NCBI RefSeq assembly: GCF_037325665.1
Contig: NC_090246.1
Coordinates: 17,964,873 to 18,028,872, forward strand
DNA length: 64,000 bases
Source: Littorina saxatilis
Lineage: Eukaryota > Mollusca > Gastropoda > Littorinimorpha > Littorinidae
Reading direction: 5' to 3'
The notes under the pieces were generated by a model, which had not been told where the DNA came from, ran no database searches, and saw only the letters and a list, made by a program, of their open reading frames with translations. The position numbers and the translations under genes are program-made. Shown here in pieces: positions 54,479 to 64,000 of this stretch (position 1 is the first letter of the stretch; each line of letters opens with the position of its first letter).

Positions 54479-55256
54479 AGACATCATGAGTACTGAACAT
54501 GTTGACGCCATGCTGAAGGTCACGACAGTGGGAAAAGCGCTGTACAATACCTTTGTTGAAGAACGCTTTGTTCAACGGACAAAGTCAATTGCTGCACCGA
54601 TCAACAAGATCAACCTTCCACTGTTCTCAAACCATAAAGCGAAGCCAAAACCAAGATTGAAAGGAAGTCTGGCAGCACTCAAAAATGACTGTGCTTTATT
54701 TTCAAGGCTATACATTGCCTGTCAGACAAGAGATGGGAACCTGGACGAGTTCTTCAAGCATGAAAACCAGCCATGGCCACCCTCACTGTCAACACTTGGT
54801 GACATCAGAGCAGGTACAAAGACTGATCTGCTCGCCTGCTTGACAGATCATCCTGCAAAGACAACAGAAGACAACCCTGCCCACTGCCTGGGTGAAACGG
54901 ATGCTGCAAGTTCTACCACTGGGAGTCAAAACGAAGCACAAGATTCATCCGAGATTCCTGCTGAAGTTCTGGATGACACAATTGGCACATTACTTCAAGA
55001 CCCTCCAGATGAACTTGACGAGGTTTTGAGTGAAGCCGTCATTGTTCCTCTACCTGACAGTACTCCAAACGTGGATGCCAAGGTTCTTGACGGAGCAGCA
55101 ATTGTCCAGATGCTGTTACCAAAAGGTGCTATGAACTCATACACTGTGGCTGCAAACAAGGATGTAGAGGCCGCTGCAAATGCTCAAAGGCAAACCTGCA
55201 GTGCACAGCGCTGTGTTTCTGTGGTGGGGACTGCAAACGTGATCAGCCGCGTCTGA
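54479..55256 (+). CDS. Large transposase-like protein, third part
   Basis: Resumes the same family after the insertion: DIMSTEHVDAMLKVTTVGKA, then FVEERFVQRTKSIAAPINKI, LKNDCALFSRLYIACQTRDG and NLDEFFKHENQPWPPSLS are typical of it. An acidic, Ser-rich region leads to VLDGAAIVQMLLPKGA. From memory, relatives continue for several hundred residues past this point before a Cys-rich C-terminus; here the Cys-rich piece follows almost at once in another frame, so internal sequence seems lost. The annotated frame ends at 55256. Confidence 0.72.
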
Positions 55257-55276
55257 ACAACACGCAGACCTCTTAG
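55145..55276 (+). CDS. CXC (tesmin/TSO1-like) Cys-rich tail of the transposase-like gene
   Basis: In the frame one base off from the third part, the sequence reads CGCKQGCRGRCKCSKANLQC then TALCFCGGDCKRDQPRLNNT before TAG at 55274-55276. The spacing of C-x-C, C-x3-C and C-x-C-x-G-x-C pairs is that of a CXC DNA-binding domain, so it is very unlikely to be chance. Confidence 0.75.
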   Translation, partial: CGCKQGCRGRCKCSKANLQCTALCFCGGDCKRDQPRLNNTQTS

Positions 55277-55602
55277 TAGTATTTACTTCAAGGTAAGATT
55301 TATGTCAAGCACAATCTCATCGGTTCTTATTTTCCTCTTGTTATTTCATCGTAGTTTTGGTTTGTATTGCATTTGTTTTTGCCGGGAAATTCTTACTCAT
55401 GATAAGTGGCGCCGGTGAAAAAAATGTACGTGGGCGGAATGGGTTACCTTGTTTAACGCTCTATTGTGGCTATCATGGGCCCCGTACAAGGTGTTTCTGA
55501 CGCTAAATTTGCAGGCTAATGTGTCCACAAGGTGTATGCAAAAAATCATGCTTTGCCTCAAATTTGCAGTATCAGCTTGATATTCGACCCTTATCGCCCT
55601 AA

Positions 55603-56248
55603 CTATATTGTGTTTTCAGCGGAGCAATAGGGTCCGATATTCCCGCAATGGGGCACTGCGGTTATGAAATTAAAGGCCCCTCATGTTTTTGGAACCGCAG
55701 GAGCTTTCTAGTTTGCTGTTAGGTAGATTTTTGGTTCCTCTTTCCTGTCATGCTCTCTTTTTCTTCATGAATTCTTTTCTTTTTTCTGCCTTCTTGCTCA
55801 TTCACCTGTATTTTTTCCAAAAATCTCTTCTCTTGCCGCTTGTCTCGCGATTCATGTATAGTTTAATCTGTTAGTGTTCTGATGTAAGTCCAGCAGTAGA
55901 TAGGTTAAGCCTATTTTAACATACTGGAAACTGGTAATCTTCCAGTAGGTATTAATTTAGTTTTACTAAAGCCTGCTGGGACACAAGTAATGGGTTAGTA
56001 CATTTGTAAACAGGAATCGCTTGGCAAGTGGCCCCCTTCATCCCCCCCCCCCCCCCCCTTCCTCGTCCTGATATGGCTCTGCGTAGTCGGCTGGACGTTA
56101 AGCAACAAATAAACAAACAAACAAACAAGGGTCCGATATTTAGACGAGACAAGTATAATGCCGACGATCGAGTCGAAGACGAGTCGCATTATACTTGTTC
56201 GAGTCTAAATATCGGACCCTATTGCTGCGCTGAAAATACAATAGCGAT
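55603..56248. mobile_element. Palindromic MITE-like element interrupted by a SINE
   Basis: Outer arms: ctatattgtgttttcagcgg then agcaatagggtccgatatt (55601-55641) and, facing it, aaatatcggaccctattgct then gcgctgaaaatacaatag (56206-56243). Between them, outside the SINE, lies a second hairpin (acaagtataatg ... cattatacttgt). The SINE at 55642-56127 splits the left arm. Confidence 0.8.
55642..56127 (+). mobile_element. SINE-like element with 13-bp target duplication
   Basis: Flanked by the identical 13-mer agggtccgatatt at 55629-55641 and 56128-56140. The 486-bp body includes tagataggttaagcctattt, catactggaaactggtaatc, a C-run at about 56042-56058, and ends gtcggctggacgttaagcaa then caaa(taaac)n. 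Its 3' module gacgttaa-gca-caaa plus tail is shared with the SINE at 14071 (gacgttaaacaccaaa). Confidence 0.9.
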
Positions 56249-57949
56249 TGTATAGCTGTTCTGACCTTTATTTGTTGTTCCAAACTTACAAAATGACAGT
56301 TTTTGCGTCGATGCGTTGATCTCAGGTTTTGATAGCAGACGCCGTTTCTTATGCGCAATAGTTTTGCGCAGGCGCCACACTGACTTTGGAAAAAAACTCG
56401 ATTTGACAACACAGCTGTTAAACAGCTTTTTATTAGTTCATTCGTATACAACAAAAAGAAGTTTGAGGTTTTTTTTAATTTTGAACAAGACTACTTATGA
56501 AGAAGACCAAAACACAACATCAACGGAAAACTAGAAACAACTGAAGAACTAGGATGCAACAAGGGGAGGAAAAGAGAACAGCTAATCCGTACAAAGCGAG
56601 CAGACGGCAGCGACGTTTCCAGTTTGGGTGAATGGCATTTATACTTGTCTCGTCATGAAGCGAATTTTTCAACCTCAGTTATAAACGACTACATGAATGT
56701 TAGTGCCATGGGTTGTACATCAATACTTCAGAGGGGAAGTGGGGTATTTAGTGTGGAGTTACGAGATAAGAAAAGCCGAATGCGAAAATTTGTGTCAGTC
56801 GGCAACTGTGAACTAAGCTCACAGGCACACAAAAACGGCTGTTCCGTTGTACTCCCCTGTTTGTACTACATCTTTCGACTTTGGGCATTTTGTGGTGTTT
56901 AGGGACAGAAAATAATAGGTTTAGTCCTGTTTCATCGGGAAGTTAGCAGAAAAGGGTATGCTATCGACATTTGTAAAGCTGAAAAACATTCCCGAGAAGA
57001 ATTTCAAGTTGTCAGTGTATGCTGTTGTCGATCAGTGAAACATCGTGAAACATCGTGTGGTACAGGTGGGTAAACCGGAACCATGCGTCTTTGTTATTGA
57101 CAATATGCTTTTGGATATTGAGAAAAATGGCCGACTTCCGTAGCATTATGCTTTGATGATCGGAAGAGACCATCCAATCACAGCCCCCGAATTGCCCCAC
57201 GTGTTCATCAGAATAGCCTATGGTTATAAACTCTTATATGAGATGATTCTGTATTCCATGGGTGGATACAATCACACTAACCATAATAATACAGATGTCT
57301 GTTAAGCTGCGATGGCATGTGGTGACGTCATCAATTTTGCATGCCCTGACGTTCTGATGTTGCAAAGTTTTCAGACAGAAAAAAGCTGAGTGCCAAAAAC
57401 CAGAGCTAATGTTGTTGAACGTTGACAATTTCTGACAAATCGTACAAACGGTGTGTAGATGATACAAAGATGGTGCACGGATTCGGTTCAAACTTTGGGG
57501 AGGTTGACTTTTACGGTCATGCTCAGTCTTGGTGTTGGTAGAATGTTACCCGTTGCGTTCCTAAGACCCTGCACTTTTATTTGATACCACCCTGCTCAAT
57601 GTGTACACCTGGATCAAACACGTTACAGTCAATAATGAATTTTCCGATTGAGGTATGTGGAACCTGTCAGTGAGGAGGGTATCACTGCAACTGTTGATCT
57701 ACATCATAATGTACCCGTGTACGTATGTATGGTTTGGATTATCTGCTAGCGTAAGTAGATAATTTGAAAATATAAAATGCAACTGGCGGCCATAATTGAT
57801 ACATGTATTTTGCTAATATCTACTTTCTCTAGCAGAGAATCAAAATTACACATACATACACGGTGACATATATTATATGATGTACTAGAGGATGAATCGC
57901 GAGACAGAGAGAGACAGCGTGGCGGTTCGCCGTCTTAGAGCATGTGTGA
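56249..57949. other. Unassigned non-coding stretch
   Basis: No supported exon. A 92-residue frame at 56624-56902 has no recognised features and no splice context I trust. Confidence 0.4.
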
Positions 57950-58514
57950 ACATTTTCATCCACCAGTTTGTGCCCACTCAAAGGAAGGCAAGAACATACA
58001 GAGAGACAAAAGCCGCCAGACCCCATCACAAACAGAACTCTACAATCCACAGGTGTTGCCTGGCGAGCTAGCTATAAATAGCTCACAACTTCTAAGGCGA
58101 ACAATTCTGCAGAGTCTGCTGTGAAGAGCGAGCGACGGTAGTCTCCCTGTCACACTCGACCCCCTTTGAATGAACTTTGTCCCCAAAGTTCCGAACCATG
58201 GACCCGCCAAGCTTAGGTCCCTCCCAGGTTGGTGGAATGGGAACAGCACGAAAATGATTCAGAGGCCATAATGCCATTCCTGAACATATCATGTCGAGTC
58301 CCATCCCTGTCGACGACGCCAAATGTAACCGAGTGCCGTAACACCACAATCACCTTTAAAGGCGAAGTCCACTCAAACGGGATTGAGAATTTTAGAGCTT
58401 ATTTCTAAGCCCTATAATAACTGTTATGGCTTCTCAAAGGAAGGCCCGAACATACAGACACACCAAAGCCGCCAGACCACATCACAAAAAGAACTCTACA
58501 ATCCACAGGTGTTG

Positions 58515-58515
<1 letters not shown>
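57950..58515 (+). repeat. Repeat family R2, left arm segments
   Basis: Two copies of a segment ending 'ctctacaatccacaggtgtt gcc' (to 58051 and to 58516), separated by a block containing ggacccgccaagcttaggtc, aaaatgattcagaggccata and ccactcaaacgggattgaga. The same block appears in inverse orientation at 59316-59613. Confidence 0.8.

Positions 58516-58516
<1 letters not shown>

Positions 58517-58589
<73 letters not shown>
58517..58589. repeat. CA microsatellite
   Basis: A pure CA run marking the junction between R2 segments. Confidence 0.95.
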
Positions 58590-58591
<2 letters not shown>

Positions 58592-58659
58592 GCCGTATAT
58601 ATATCTATATATATATTTTCGACTTGTGTCTGTGTGTGTATCTGTCTGTCTGTGTCTTC

Positions 58660-59240
58660 GCGATGCACGGCCAAAGTTCTCGATGGATCTGCTTCAAATT
58701 TGGTGGGCTTATTCACAGAGACCCCGGACACAACCTGATCGATGAGATATTTCAACACGTGCTCTCAGCGCGCAGCGCTGAACCGATTTTGGTTCCACCT
58801 CAGCTACCCGGGCCCCCATACAGCTACCCGGGCCCCCATACCGACACACCAAAGCCAAAGTTCTCGGTGGATCTTTTTCAAATTTGGACACCGTATTCAG
58901 CTACACCCCGGACACAATATCATCGATGAGATATTTCAACACGTGCTCTCAGCGCGCAGCGCTGAACCGATTTTGGTTTTTGTGTTCATTTCACCATTCC
59001 CAGTAACTCTTCCTTATCTTCTCCATGTTTTCAGCGTTTACCTCCCTTCCTTCGTATGGTGCACTTATGAGGGGGCATCTTCGGATATTCCCGGCGTTCT
59101 GTTACTATTTTTAGAAGGTCACCGCAGTGTCCAGAACGTAAATTGGACCCGTAAATTATCCTCACTGTAAAAGTGCAAAGGTCGAATCCATTTATAGCCA
59201 CGCGAAAAATACACTGTCATCTATCTCTCTATAGATACGG
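58660..59240 (+). repeat. Repeat family R2, central segment (forward)
   Basis: Runs from gatgcacggccaaagttctc to gccacgcgaaaaatacactg then tcat. An internal duplication repeats the block gatgagatatttcaacacgt then gctctcagcgcgcagcgctg about 180 bp apart (58740 and 58925). The inverse copy is at 59726-60180. Confidence 0.85.
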
Positions 59241-59245
59241 CTTCT

Positions 59246-59246
59246 C

Positions 59247-59303
<57 letters not shown>
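59246..59303. repeat. GT microsatellite
   Basis: A GT run at an R2 segment junction. Confidence 0.9.
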
Positions 59304-59304
<1 letters not shown>

Positions 59305-59315
59305 TCTATGTGAGC

Positions 59316-59698
59316 AACACCTGGGGATTGTTCAGTTCTGTTTGTGATGTGGTCTGGCGGCTTTTGTGTATTTGTATGTACTGGCCTTCCTTTGAAAAGC
59401 CATAACAGTTCAAAAGGGCTTACAGATAAGCTCTAAATTGCTCAATCCTGTTTGAGTGGAGTTCGCCTCCAAAGGTGATTAACACGGTTACATTCGTCGA
59501 CAAGGATGGGACTCGATATGGTCAGGAATGGCATTATGGCCACTGAATCATTTTCGTGCTGTTCCCATTCCACGAATCTGGGAGGGACCTAAGCTTGGCG
59601 GGTCCATTGTTCGGACCCAGCAAAGCCGGCGTACGGCTCTAAGTATTTCATCCCAGCGAAGCCGGCTACCCGGCGAAGCGGGTATTCCTCTAGTCTTC
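59316..59698 (-). repeat. Repeat family R2, arm segment (inverted) and 'ccggcgaagc' tail
   Basis: Reverse complement of 58164-58515: cattatggccactgaatcat, gacctaagcttggcgggtcc and gcctttgaaaagccataaca-type words face the left arm. It is followed by gcgaagccggctacccggcg then aagcgggtattcctctag (to 59694) and a (TA)n run at about 59699-59725. Confidence 0.8.
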
Positions 59699-59725
<27 letters not shown>

Positions 59726-59729
<4 letters not shown>

Positions 59730-60180
59730 AAATATATAGAGATATATGACAGTGTATTTTTCGCGTGGCTATAAATAGATTCGACCTTTGCACTTTTACA
59801 GTGAGGACAACTTACGGGTGCAAGGAAAGCGTTCTGGACAGTGCAGTGACCTTCTAAAAATAGTAACGTGCAGTGACCTTCTAAAAATAGTAACGGGAAT
59901 ATGGATTGACGCCACACGAAGGAAGGGAGATAAACGCAAAACACTGGAGAAGATAAGGAAGAGTTAGTGGGAATGGATCTGGGAAGATAAACAGAAAAAC
60001 CAAAATCGATTCAGCGCTGCGCGCTGAGAGCACGTGTTGAAAATTCTCATCGACCAGGTTGTGTCCGTGGTCTACCTGAATATGCCCACCAAATTTGAAG
60101 CAGATCCATCGAGAACTTTGGCCGTGCATCGCGAACACACACACAGACACACAGACACAAGTCGTCTATATATATATATA
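59726..60180 (-). repeat. Repeat family R2, central segment (inverted)
   Basis: Inverse of 58660-59240, without its internal duplication. A 28-bp piece, gtgcagtgaccttctaaaaa then tagtaacg, is tandemly doubled near 59845-59897. Confidence 0.85.
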
Positions 60181-60212
60181 TATGACTTGTGTCTGTCTGT
60201 GTGTGTGTGCAT

Positions 60213-60616
60213 GTGCATGTGTTTTTCTTCTTCTTCTTCTTCAGCGTTCCAGAATTTTTCTGGTTACGTGTGAGCTTGTTTGCCCATTTGGGTTCCCCAC
60301 ACTATACTCTGAGAGCATAGTCAGCTCACTCCGCTTTCGTTGAGTAGGCATGCTGGGTATTTTCGTGTTTCCATAACCCACCGAACTCCGACATGGATTA
60401 CAGGATCTTTTCCGTGCGCACTTGGTCTTGTGCTTGCGTGTACACACGAAGGGGGTTAAGTCACAAGCAGGTCTGCACATAAGTTGACCTGGGAGATCGG
60501 AAAAATCTCCACTCTTAACCCACCAGGCGGCAGCGACCGGGATTCGAACTCACAACCTCCCGATTAGGAGGCCGACGTCTTACCACCACGCCACTGCGCC
60601 CGTCGTGCATGTGTTT
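60213..60616 (-). mobile_element. tRNA-derived SINE with 12-bp target duplication (head type 1)
   Basis: 380 bp (60225-60604) between identical 12-mers gtgcatgtgttt at 60213-60224 and 60605-60616. On the minus strand the head reads gcgcagtggcgtggtggtaa ... gttgtgagttcgaatcccgg (A and B boxes). The core is acgcaagcacaagaccaagt then gcgcacggaaaagatcctgt and gttcggtgggttatggaaac. The tail is (gaa)n. The core is shared with the SINE at 61744. Confidence 0.92.
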
Positions 60617-60618
60617 GT

Positions 60619-60660
60619 ATATATGTGTGTGTTTTCGTGTGTGTGTGCGTGTGCGCTCGT

Positions 60661-60720
<60 letters not shown>

Positions 60721-60752
60721 AGAAAAAGGAGTTTTGTGCCCCTCCCCTCGAC

Positions 60753-60823
<71 letters not shown>
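60619..60823. repeat. GT and CA microsatellites
   Basis: A GT run to about 60717 and a CA run at 60758-60823, separated by about 40 bp. Together they form an inverted pair, since GT is the complement of CA. Confidence 0.9.
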
Positions 60824-60826
<3 letters not shown>

Positions 60827-61399
60827 TGTACAACTTGTTCGAACTGCTGTAGCAACAGGGTAATGCTTAAATAATGAAAAACAATTAAAATATCCCCATG
60901 TTAGGGGGGGTTTGACATTCGATTGGAACAAAAGTAAGTGCAAACTTCACGTACGGAGCGGGTACTATGGAAAAAGTCACGTATGTGATAGACAAAGGGT
61001 TTGTGCAGTTGCGACCTGAAAATTGCCAATATACACAAAACAGTTTACGAGTTCTAGCACATGTTGTGCGAGTATTTACCTTCGATCTGGTTTCTCTTGT
61101 CTCAGATTTCAGCGGAGAAGGCGATATATATATATGCCCTAAAACGGGCGTACACCTTCCTCCGGCGTGAACAAACATTCCCCGATGGTCAGGTTCTATT
61201 GACCCTGCGCGTGCGTTTTCCATTGGTCAGAACACCCAACTGAGGCGGAGTCGCAACAGGCACACGATAAAATGCATAATGCTCACAAAAATCTCATTAT
61301 GGCCCGGGATCAAGTTCTTTTGTGTACATTTACTGCGCAAAAAAAGGCTCATCGCGCTAACAGCTGTCACTGTACTTTTGCAGAATTTAATCTTCAGCC

Positions 61400-61466
61400 A
61401 TGGATGTTCGACATTGTGCTGCCGTCTTGTCTGTGCTGGGGGTATTTGCGGTTCTCTGCGTTTCGG
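61400..61466 (+). CDS. Cysteine-rich secreted protein B, exon 1 (signal peptide)
   Basis: ATG at 61400 in good context (cagccATGg). It encodes 22 residues, MDVRHCAAVLSVLGVFAVLC and VS, a signal peptide, and leaves in phase 1 through a gtaagt donor at 61467. This is the same exon design as gene A at 27766. A TATA-like gataaaat at 61266 lies 134 bp upstream of the ATG. Intron 1 (61467-63692) carries a SINE, a GT array and an R1 copy. Confidence 0.82.
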
Positions 61467-61731
61467 GTAAGTACTCTCTGTCTGTATATTCGGTTTAAGC
61501 CTTTACTGAGTTGGCACGCAGTGCATAAATCGATACCTTCGGTTTTACCGCTGCTTTGTCTGACCAGAAAGACGTTTTGGTAACTCACAAAGGGACTATT
61601 ACTGGTTATAACATGCTGTGTGTGTGTGTCAGTGTGTGTGTGGTGGAGGGGGGAGGGTGTCACAACTCACAGCACTGAGTCACCCTGCTACTACGCAAAC
61701 TTTTCTCTGACGGCTGTGGAAATACTCTAAA

Positions 61732-62092
61732 ATGTACAATGTCTTTTGTTTGTTTGTTCGTTCATGGGCTGAAACTCCCACGGCTTTTACGTGTATGACT
61801 CACGTTTTTACCCCGCCATCTTAGGCAGCCATACGCCGCTTTCGGAGGAAGCATGCTGGGTATTTTCGTGTTTCTATAACCCACCGAACTCTGACATGGA
61901 TTACAGGATCTTTTTCGTGCGCACTTGGTCTTGTGCTTGCGTGTACACACGAGGAGAGTCTGCACACAAAGTTGACTCTGAGAAATAAATCTCTCGCCGA
62001 ACGTGGGGACGAACTCACGCTGACAGCGGCCAACTGGATACAAATCCAGCGCGCTACCGACTGAGCTACATCCCCGCCCCATGTACAATGTC
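61732..62092 (-). mobile_element. tRNA-derived SINE with 12-bp target duplication (head type 2)
   Basis: 337 bp (61744-62080) between identical 12-mers atgtacaatgtc at 61732-61743 and 62081-62092. On the minus strand the head reads ggatgtagctcagtcggtag ... gtgagttcgtccccacg. The core acgcaagcacaagaccaagt, then gcgcacgaaaaagatcctgt and gttcggtgggttatagaaac matches the SINE at 60225. The 3' tail is gaacgaacaaacaaac-like. It sits in intron 1 of gene B, antisense to it. Confidence 0.92.
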
Positions 62093-62731
62093 AAAAAGAA
62101 AACTAAAGTTTCAAAATGAGTCATACTATTCTAGTTTACTGGTTAGTCTCACTGTTTTCTGCAGGCGGACTTATTTAACAGAAATGGACATCAAAGTCAT
62201 TTGACTAATTCACCCCCGGCCACCGTACATGAGTACAGTGGCGCAAGGATTCCGGTGTACTCCCGGTTGACCGTTTTCCCGTTTCTCCGTTTCTCGTTTC
62301 TCCGTTTCCTACTTCACCGCCGTATTCATTCAGTGGAACATAATAGAAGTGTCGTATCACGGTATAGTCTTTTCAATACGGCGAAAGGCTACTTCGCTTC
62401 AGCTGCCGCCAAGTTTTAACTGGACGGTGGCTACTTCAATAATACGGAGAATGACGGGAAACGGTGAATCGAGACCAAACCAGAAATCCGGGGACCGCGA
62501 TAGATGGCCGATTAAACTGACAAAGGGGCCATGTATCACATCCAGGTAGTCACGCGATTATGACACGGCTTACTGGTGCAAAAACCTGGTTTTACCATTT
62601 TTATGTGAACATTTTAATTATCAAGTGTTAAGCGCACATATATACTATTAAAGGGACATCCTTTCCTCAGGACATGCAAAGTAAAAGCTACTCAGTAGTG
62701 ACCGAAGTCAAGAAGAACAATTTAATGTGAA

Positions 62732-62734
<3 letters not shown>

Positions 62735-62812
<78 letters not shown>
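62735..62812. repeat. GT microsatellite
   Basis: A pure GT run of about 76 bp in intron 1 of gene B. Confidence 0.95.
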
Positions 62813-62816
<4 letters not shown>

Positions 62817-62889
62817 TAGTTAGTTTATTTTCCTTGTGCTGTTGTTGCTTTTCTGTTTGTTTATGGTGTTTTCTTGTTCCTTCTTTTTT

Positions 62890-63641
62890 TACATTTTGTC
62901 AAGTTTTGACTAAATGTTTTAACATAGAGGGGGAATCGAGACGAGGGTCGTGGTGTGTGTGTGTGTGTGTGAGTGTGTGTGTGTGTGTGTGTGTGTCTAT
63001 TCCTCGTCTGTCTGTCTGTCTGTCTGTCTGTGCGTGTGTGTGTGTAGAGCGATTCAGACTAAACTACTGGACCGATCTTTTATGAAATTTGACATGAGAG
63101 TTTCTGGGAATGATATCCCCGGATGTTGTTTTCATTTTTTCAATAAATACCTTTGATGACGTCATATCCGGCTTGTAATTAAAATTATTTTTTTATTAAA
63201 CGATCCAAAAACAATTTCATCTTATTCTTCGTCATTTTCTGATTCCAAAAACATATACATATGTTATATTTGGATTACAAACAAGCTCTGAAAATTAAAA
63301 ATATAAAAATTATAATTAAAATTAATTTTCCGAAATCGATTTAAAAACAATTTCATCTTATTCCTTGTCGGTCCCTGATTCCAAAAACATATAGATATGA
63401 TATTAAAAACAAACTCAGTAAGCTAAAAAGAATAGACATACAGAAAAGCATGTTATCCTGCTCAGCGCGACCACTACCGCACTATTCTGCATGGCTTGTC
63501 GATTTCACTGCCTTTGCCACGAGCGGTGGACTGACGAAACTACGAGTATGTGGTCTTGGTGAATAAAGCAGTGCGTTCAGTTTCATTCTGTGAGTTCGAC
63601 AGCTTGACTAAATGTTATTATTTCGCCTTACGCGACTTGTT
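62890..63641 (-). repeat. Repeat family R1, copy G (internally deleted)
   Basis: Minus-orientation copy: starts acattttgtcaagttttgac then taaatg and ends tttcgccttacgcgacttgt. A block upstream of the CRE-like site is missing. TGACGTCA is kept at 63157-63164. Its end lies about 50 bp from the acceptor of gene B exon 2. Confidence 0.88.
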
Positions 63642-63692
63642 ATACTTGAACCAGCCCTGAACCAACCGACCCGGCGACGTGTGTTTTTGCAG

Positions 63693-63914
63693 ACGGCCAG
63701 CAGGACTGTGAAAGCGGATCAGCGTGTTTCCGGGGAGGAAGAGGAGTGCCGGACGATGTCTCGGTCAACGACCTCGCGTACTACTGCTGCCCTGAGAAGA
63801 ACACTACGCGGAATTCTACCAGGACCAATGGAACTGTGGACTTTTGTACCTGTCGTCCCGACTTTACCTTAGATGAGAAGATACAGAAGTGGGCCGATGG
63901 TAGCAAGAACTTGG
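63693..63914 (+). CDS. Cysteine-rich secreted protein B, exon 2 (domain 1)
   Basis: A 222-bp exon, phase 1 at both ends: acceptor gtttttgcag (AG 63691-63692), donor gtaaga at 63915. The domain reads C-x5-C-x19-CC-x18-C-x-C, with words QDCESGSACFRGRGG, AYYCCPEKNTTRNST and DFCTCRPDFTLDEK. Its cysteine frame is the same as domain 1 of gene A. NTT, NST and NGT are possible glycosylation sites. Further domain exons probably lie beyond the window. Confidence 0.85.
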
Positions 63915-63943
63915 GTAAGAACAGACACAGCGCAGCATAATAT

Positions 63944-64000
63944 AAAGCGCCTGGAGCCAATTGATGGGACTCGCGCTATAGTAACACTATTTATTATTAC
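63944..64000 (+). mobile_element. Retroposed 3' tail (same class as 54289), cut by window end
   Basis: ataaagcgcctggagccaat ... cgcgctatagtaacactatt then tattatt resembles tgtaaagcgcattgagcata ... gcgctatagcaaatg...(tta)n at 54400-54478. Confidence 0.6.

Noticed and set aside
56624-56902. 92-residue plus-strand frame
   Set aside because: No recognisable motif, composition or splice context; a chance frame is likely.
60882-61223. 112-residue minus-strand frame upstream of gene B
   Set aside because: It overlaps the likely promoter and 5' UTR of gene B, with no family features.

Overview
This is animal nuclear DNA and most likely comes from a caenogastropod snail close to the periwinkles (Littorina). 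Three things point that way: genes split by GT-AG introns, very long CA, GA, CT and GT microsatellites, and several interspersed repeats I recognise from memory as typical of marine snails. No database could be searched, so the organism is an inference. Host coding sequence is a small fraction of the window; most of the rest is transposon relics, SINEs, palindromic elements and tandem arrays. LAYOUT. 1-5.8 kb: satellites and microsatellites. 5.9-9.9 kb: a two-exon host gene (+) for a protein with two predicted membrane spans and a long charged tail. Its intron holds decayed copies of its own first exon and a CR1-like LINE (-). 10-17.8 kb: non-coding DNA with a degenerate satellite, a SINE with clean target duplications, and long microsatellites. 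17.8-28.3 kb: a host gene (-) with a signal-peptide exon, three single-domain exons and a last exon with a domain and a GPI-like tail; every intron is phase 1. 28.5-31 kb: tRNA-derived SINEs and a 20-bp satellite. 31-38.5 kb: copies of an about 880-bp repeat, here called family R1, plus a minus-strand fragment of an RNase-H-bearing LINE. 38.5-42 kb: mostly unassigned DNA with a palindromic element. 42.2-49.3 kb: a long, decayed, Nimb/I-like LINE (+) with CCHC ORF1, endonuclease, reverse transcriptase and RNase H. 50.6-55.3 kb: a palindromic element, then a large transposase-like gene (+) carrying a SINE-like insertion. 55.6-56.2 kb: a SINE nested in a palindromic element with a 13-bp target duplication. 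58-60.2 kb: a complex of inverted repeats (family R2). 60.2-62.1 kb: two SINEs with different tRNA heads and one shared core, each with a 12-bp target duplication. 61.4 kb to the end: a second gene (+) of the same cysteine-rich family, leaving the window after its first domain exon. HOW THE GENES RELATE. The two cysteine-rich genes are divergently oriented paralogues about 33 kb apart. Both use a phase-1 signal-peptide exon followed by phase 1-1 exons, each encoding one C...C...CC...C-x-C domain. I do not recognise this domain as a named family; it is the best candidate here for something undescribed. The membrane-protein gene has no visible functional link to them.
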